A stretch of 9,857 bases of DNA, from contig PWOG01000285.1 in assembly GCA_003557565.1 (NCBI GenBank), positions 1 through 9,857 of the forward strand, read 5' to 3'. Every line of letters starts with the position of its first letter. Position 1 is the stretch's first letter. This DNA is from Desulfobulbaceae bacterium. GTDB lineage: Bacteria > Desulfobacterota > Desulfobulbia > Desulfobulbales > Desulfurivibrionaceae. Shown piece after piece: positions 6,933 through 9,857 of this stretch. Under the pieces are notes generated by a model. It was not told the origin of the DNA, ran no database searches, and saw nothing but the letters and a program-made list of their open reading frames with translations. Both the position numbers and the translations under genes were made by a program.

Positions 6933-7253
6933 TCAAAATGTAAATACCCGGTCGCTTTCCTCGATCATCTCGTAAAGATCGGTCATCATTCCCAGCGGGC
7001 AAGAGGCGGATCCCGTAAGACCACGGGATTTAACGCAGGTGCCTCAGACCAGGAAATTTCCGCCCAACTTATCGAATTCCGCCAGCTGACCGGAGATATC
7101 GAACTGCTCGCTGCTTATCTGCTCATATTCCACTCCCCTTCCCAGCATGAACATGTTGACACTTTTGCCCTTCTTCAGGCTGACGTTGGCCAGCCGGGCG
7201 GCGTTGAACATGGTTTCGGCGTCGTTGGTCGCCATAATGAACAGCCAGCTCAT
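6933..7253 (-). CDS. DsrE-like sulfur-transfer protein with selenocysteine (TGA readthrough)
   Basis: A 106-residue protein if TGA 7044-7046 is read as selenocysteine (residue 70). The first 69 residues are a DsrE/DsrF-type domain: MSWLFIMATNDAE start, then AARLANVSLKKGKSVNMFMLG, and DKLGGNFLV just before the TGA. After the TGA the frame gives GTCVKSRGL, then CPLGMMTDLYEMIEESDRVF and the true stop TGA at 6933-6935. This is exactly the family's usual ending, and the U70-G-T-C73 pair sits where Cys-Gly-Thr-Cys is expected. The role of the family is to bind and pass sulfur between proteins in the cytoplasm. Without readthrough the protein would lack its active site and a third of its length. ATG 7253 is set by a strong AAGGAGGT (7259-7266), 6 nt from GGAGG. 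The neighbouring SQR suggests it handles sulfur made there. Selenocysteine versions of DsrE-like proteins are known in Deltaproteobacteria. Confidence 0.88.
7010..7029 (-). ncRNA. Bacterial SECIS element of the DsrE-like gene
   Basis: On the minus strand ATCCCGT and ACGGGAT form a perfect 7-bp stem around the loop GGTCTT, whose first base is 22 nt after the TGA. The loop GGTCT is the same core as in the E. coli fdhF SECIS (recalled), bound by SelB. Position and loop fit the bacterial consensus. Confidence 0.85.
7044..7046 (-). other. Selenocysteine codon TGA of the DsrE-like gene
   Basis: This in-frame TGA falls where the family carries a redox cysteine. The coding frame continues 36 codons beyond it, with family-like sequence, to a normal stop. 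Confidence 0.85.
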
Positions 7254-7258
7254 GGTGC

Positions 7259-7266
7259 ACCTCCTT
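7259..7266 (-). promoter_or_regulatory. Strong ribosome binding site of the DsrE-like gene
   Basis: AAGGAGGT lies close to the ATG at 7253 with ideal spacing. It rejects the longer upstream frame to 7337. Confidence 0.8.
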
Positions 7267-7301
7267 GTTGAGATTGAGCGTAAGATAAATATCAAACAAT
7301 C

Positions 7302-7330
7302 GCCGGCGCCGCAAAAACGTCGGTGCCGGC
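7302..7330. promoter_or_regulatory. Leader hairpin upstream of the DsrE-like gene
   Basis: GCCGGC (7302-7307) pairs with GCCGGC (7325-7330). After one mismatch on the minus strand, CCG (7309-7311) pairs with its complement (7321-7323), leaving a 9-nt loop. It lies in the likely 5' leader of the DsrE-like mRNA. It could be an attenuator, but no T-run follows. Confidence 0.35.
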
Positions 7331-7401
7331 TGGGCACGCCTGGTAAAGTTTATGTCTTGACCATGCAGACCAGGTCAATACGCGGGTTGTTGACGGTCAG
7401 C

Positions 7402-7431
7402 AATTAATTAACATATAAAAATGTATTAATA
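7402..7431. promoter_or_regulatory. Paired AT-rich palindromes at the DsrE promoter
   Basis: AATTAATT/TTAATTAA (7402-7411) and TATTAATA (7424-7431) are self-complementary and centred about 20 bp apart, close to two helical turns. They overlap the candidate -10 region and could be an operator. No regulator can be assigned. Confidence 0.3.
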
Positions 7432-7450
7432 TAAAAAACGATCCTGTCAA
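7423..7450 (-). promoter_or_regulatory. Candidate sigma-70-type promoter of the DsrE-like gene
   Basis: A perfect TTGACA (-35, 7445-7450) is followed after 16 nt by TAATAC (-10, 7423-7428), a weak match. Transcription would begin near 7416, giving a leader of about 160 nt before the DsrE-like ATG. A perfect TATAAT (7455-7460) lacks a good -35. Confidence 0.45.
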
Positions 7451-7462
7451 GAATATTATAAA

Positions 7463-7500
7463 GCTTGTCCGGCAAGCAAACACTGCCAGCAGATGTTTGC
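7463..7500 (-). terminator. Candidate terminator after the response regulator gene
   Basis: Two hairpins lie just past the stop at 7505. The first pairs GCAAACA/TGTTTGC (7476-7500) with an inner CTG/CAG. The second pairs GCTTG/CAAGC (7463-7477) and is followed on the minus strand by TTTATAATATT. They share two bases, so only one can form fully at a time. The T-rich tail is imperfect. Confidence 0.45.
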
Positions 7501-7504
7501 CAGC

Positions 7505-8155
7505 TTAAAACTCCATGCTATCGTTGATGAAGTTCAGGCAGGAGGCGGCTGCGGCGCCGGCCGCTGTAAGCCTGTAATGCTTGTGCTGGTTCTGTTCAAG
7601 TAAGCCGAACTCGCGCAGAATCTTGAGGTGGAAGTTCACCTTGGTGTGGTTTTCCACCTCCAGGGCCCTGACCAGATCCATGAAGCGCATATCCCCGCTG
7701 TCGGCGAGCAAAATGATGATCTGCCGCCGTAACATGTTGGCCAGCGCCTGAAACAATCCATCGTAGTCAAAGTTTTGCAATTTTTGACTGAAGCTGGCTT
7801 CTTGAAGATTCTTGTGAATCGTGGTGAGCAGACTTTCGACGTTAAAAGGTTTGCAGAGATAGTCACTGGCCCCAAGTTGCATGGCCTGAACGGCGTTTTC
7901 GGTGGAAGCAAAACCAGTGATAATGATTATCCTGGAGCGGGGGGTAAGTTTTCTGATCAGGGGAATGGCGCTGGCGCCGTAGGTACCCGGCATCACCATG
8001 TCCAGCAGGATCAGGTGGAAAAAGTCTTTTTGCAATAACGCCAGGGCCTGATCGGCGTTTTCCGCAGTTTCGACCGAGAAATTTGCCTGTTTGATGATAT
8101 TTTCCAAAGTGGTTCGCAATTCACGACAGTCATCCACCACCAGGATCTTTACCAT
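7505..8155 (-). CDS. Response regulator: receiver domain fused to an ArsR-like winged helix
   Basis: A 216-residue regulator. Residues 1-120 are a receiver domain with all key positions: acidic pair Asp8-Asp9, phospho-acceptor Asp52 (LILLDMVMP), Thr80 (IIIITGFAS) and Lys102 (CKPF). Residues about 130-205 form an ArsR/TrmB-like winged helix (FQALANMLRRQIIILLADSG, a helix-turn-helix with HTKVNFHLKILREFGLLEQ, then a wing with KHYRLTAAG). This effector domain is uncommon for response regulators, which usually carry OmpR, NarL or Fis-type domains. It is cytoplasmic and DNA-binding. No histidine kinase is visible in the window; the partner may be the upstream chemosensory system or an orphan kinase. 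The ATG at 8155 is preceded by AAAAGG, a modest ribosome site. The gap to the chemoreceptor upstream is 86 bp and contains a hairpin, so co-transcription is possible but not shown. The target genes are unknown; the DsrE promoter downstream is a candidate. Confidence 0.9.
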   Translation of the reverse strand: MVKILVVDDCRELRTTLENIIKQANFSVETAENADQALALLQKDFFHLILLDMVMPGTYGASAIPLIRKLTPRSRIIIITGFASTENAVQAMQLGASDYLCKPFNVESLLTTIHKNLQEASFSQKLQNFDYDGLFQALANMLRRQIIILLADSGDMRFMDLVRALEVENHTKVNFHLKILREFGLLEQNQHKHYRLTAAGAAAASCLNFINDSMEF

Positions 8156-8187
8156 AAAACCTTTTCTCCCCTGCTTGATACTGTTGC

Positions 8188-8219
8188 GGCCACGTAGCCG
8201 CCACCGGGTATACGTGGCC
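8188..8219. repeat. 9-bp inverted repeat between the chemoreceptor and response regulator
   Basis: GGCCACGTA (8188-8196) pairs perfectly with TACGTGGCC (8211-8219) around a 14-nt loop. No T-run follows on the minus strand, so a classical terminator is not supported. It may be an operator or an mRNA hairpin separating the two genes. Confidence 0.55.
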
Positions 8220-8241
8220 TGTCGCTGGTCAGGAGGGTTGT

Positions 8242-9857
8242 TCAGAAATTCTTGAAACAGTCATCGTCAAAAGGAATGATTTCTCTGGCGGATTTGCCGG
8301 TGGCTGCCTTTTTCTTTTGCTTCCCGGCTCCTTGTGAGGCCGCCGGGGTTTCCAGCTTTCCCTGCTTGCCAGCGGAAATCGAGGGTTTCGGGCCCGATGC
8401 CGGTGATGCCGTAGTTGATTTTTGCGAGTCGGCGGCACGGTTGAATTTTTCGCTGGTGTCGACGCCTGCCAGGGCCAGCAGTTCCATCACCTTTTGCTGG
8501 ATGCCCTCGGCCTGGCCGTAGAGTTCTTCGGCGGCGGCAGCGGTCTCCTCGGCGGCGGCGGAATTTTCCTGGGTGGAACTGTCTACCTGACTTATCGCCT
8601 CGTTAACCTGACTTATGGTACCGGCTTTTTCTCGTGAGGAGGCGGTAATTTCGGTCATCATCCGGGATATTTTGCCCACCGATTGTTGCGCCATGTCGAA
8701 GGATTCCGCCGTCTCCTGGACTAGTTCCGCTCCTCCCCGCACCTTGTGTACCGTACCATCGATGAGATCGGCGGTGTTTTTAGCCGCTTCCGCCGCCCGC
8801 ATGGCCAAATTACGGACTTCATCAGCCACCACCGCGAAACCGGCCCCGGCTTCGCCGGCCCTGGCTGCCTCCACAGCGGCGTTCAAAGCCAGGAGGTTGG
8901 TCTGGAAGGCGATTTCATCGATGGTTTTGACAATTTTCCGGGTCTCCAGCGAGGCGTTGTTGATGTCTTCCATGGAACCGGTAAGTTTTTTCATGGAATC
9001 GTCTGCCTGCCCCAAAATTTGCTCTGATTCCTTCATCAGGGTGTCGGCACCCGCAGCATTGTCTGCATCCTGCTGGATCATGCTTCTCATTTCTTCCATG
9101 GAGGCCGATGTTTCCTCCACGGCCGCCGCCTGTTCCGAAGAGCCATCCGCCACGCCGCTGCTGGTGGCAGACAATTGTAGTGAAGCCGAGACCACCTGAG
9201 TTACCCCGTTGTCTATCTCTGTGGCGCAACCTCTGATCATGTCACGAATTTTTCTGGTATTGACCAAAGCCCCGGTAATACCGGCCACCAGACAGAGGGT
9301 CAGCAGGCTGAAAACGAATCCCCGGGTGTTCCGAGCCGATGCCAGCATCTCCTCGTCTCCAATCACCTGACTCCTTACTTCGTCGCGGACAGCAGCCAAT
9401 GAGTCCTGCACCTGGATCAGGGCGGGGGCGGTTTGCTGCTGATAGATCCTTTCTGCCCTGTTCCGGCCGGCTATTTGATTTTCCGCCACATCGCGCAGAT
9501 AATGCAGGTGGTCGACAACCTTGTGCAACAGTGGCTCAGTGGCCTGGGTGTAGTGGTTTATAGCCGCAGGCTGGTCACCGCCGGCCAGCAGGGGATTGAT
9601 GACATCCAGTTCGCGGTGGAGGGCCTCATGTTCTTCCACCAGAGATGCCCAGCGCTGTCGCAGTTCGGAATCGCCGGACTGCTGCAGGACCCGGGCTTGA
9701 TTGGAGTTAAGCCACCGCCCTAAGCCACAGGTCTCCGGATCACGATGGGCCCCGGTTTCCGCCCGCTGGCTCAAGATGGCGCCCTTTACCGCCCCGGCCC
9801 AGGAATGATGATCAGCCTCCACTCGGGCAAGTTGTGTCGGCAACGTTACGTCCACCG
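8242..9857 (-). CDS. Methyl-accepting chemotaxis protein with CZB-like zinc region, N-terminus off window
   Basis: The frame runs off the right edge, so the start is outside the window; the GTG at 9855 is an internal valine. Counting it as residue 1, residues about 10-85 show a CZB-like pattern: His16/His17 with Trp19, CGLGRWL (Cys43) and HEALH (His76, His80), a 3-His/1-Cys zinc set. A helical stretch follows, then a membrane segment (about 180-199). No full HAMP domain is seen. The cytoplasmic part is a long coiled coil with the classical signalling tip near 313-350 (DEIAFQTNLLALNAAVEAARAG, then GFAVVADEVRNLA), which binds CheA/CheW. The tail (about 480-525) is Ser/Ala/Lys-rich and ends in IPFDDDCFKNF. 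The zinc region precedes the membrane segment, so it may face the periplasm; CZB domains are usually cytoplasmic and C-terminal. An earlier membrane segment would be needed to confirm this. The ligand is unknown. Confidence 0.92.
   Translation of the reverse strand, partial: VDVTLPTQLARVEADHHSWAGAVKGAILSQRAETGAHRDPETCGLGRWLNSNQARVLQQSGDSELRQRWASLVEEHEALHRELDVINPLLAGGDQPAAINHYTQATEPLLHKVVDHLHYLRDVAENQIAGRNRAERIYQQQTAPALIQVQDSLAAVRDEVRSQVIGDEEMLASARNTRGFVFSLLTLCLVAGITGALVNTRKIRDMIRGCATEIDNGVTQVVSASLQLSATSSGVADGSSEQAAAVEETSASMEEMRSMIQQDADNAAGADTLMKESEQILGQADDSMKKLTGSMEDINNASLETRKIVKTIDEIAFQTNLLALNAAVEAARAGEAGAGFAVVADEVRNLAMRAAEAAKNTADLIDGTVHKVRGGAELVQETAESFDMAQQSVGKISRMMTEITASSREKAGTISQVNEAISQVDSSTQENSAAAEETAAAAEELYGQAEGIQQKVMELLALAGVDTSEKFNRAADSQKSTTASPASGPKPSISAGKQGKLETPAASQGAGKQKKKAATGKSAREIIPFDDDCFKNF

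Noticed and set aside
7044..7337. Longer start for the DsrE-like frame at 7337
   Set aside because: The extra 28 residues look non-coding, and a strong ribosome site precedes the ATG at 7253.
8242..8244. TGA ending the chemoreceptor as selenocysteine
   Set aside because: The protein ends in a normal acidic aromatic tail, and the next codons do not resemble the family.
1..9857. CRISPR array, tRNA, rRNA or insertion sequence
   Set aside because: No regularly spaced repeats, cloverleaf-like sequence, rRNA-like conserved block or transposase motif was seen.

Overview
The window is GC-rich, and every gene I can support lies on the minus strand. The likely source is an anaerobic Desulfobacterota-type (former deltaproteobacterial) sulfur bacterium, perhaps related to Desulfobulbales. 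This is an inference from gene content: a sulfide:quinone-oxidoreductase-like flavoprotein, a DsrE-like sulfur-handling protein that appears to contain selenocysteine, and an RND/LolA-like/beta-barrel export cluster.

In transcription order (right to left) the layout is as follows. 9857-8242 is a chemoreceptor whose N-terminus lies outside the window; it has a CZB-like zinc-binding region before its membrane segment. 8155-7505 is a response regulator with a receiver domain fused to an ArsR-like winged helix. About 250 bp without a gene follow, holding hairpins, a candidate terminator, a candidate promoter and AT-rich palindromes. 7253-6933 is a DsrE-like protein read through an in-frame TGA (7044-7046), followed by a near-ideal bacterial SECIS hairpin (7010-7029). 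After a 15-bp perfect hairpin (6883-6916) comes the SQR-like flavoprotein (6858-5653). 5530-5195 is a small ArsR-family regulator. 5156-4980 and 4967-4716 are two short unrecognised reading frames in the same frame, separated only by one TGA and four sense codons. They may be a single 146-residue selenoprotein. Then come an MMPL/RND transporter (4679-2031), a LolA-like periplasmic protein (1987-1199), and an outer-membrane beta-barrel protein that runs off the left edge (1152-1).

Three themes emerge. (1) Chemosensory and two-component signalling lies at the right. (2) Sulfur redox is in the centre: sulfide oxidation to polysulfide at the membrane (SQR-like) beside a DsrE-like sulfur carrier whose presumed active cysteine is selenocysteine. 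(3) An export system lies at the left, with one inner-membrane RND pump, one periplasmic carrier and one outer-membrane barrel, probably moving a lipid or other hydrophobic molecule. The ArsR regulator and the possible second selenoprotein sit just upstream of this export cluster and may control it.

The most notable result is the selenocysteine evidence. A standard gene call would truncate the DsrE-like protein at 69 residues and would split the second candidate into two small proteins. In both cases a GGT occupies the loop of a predicted hairpin, starting exactly 22 nt after the TGA.
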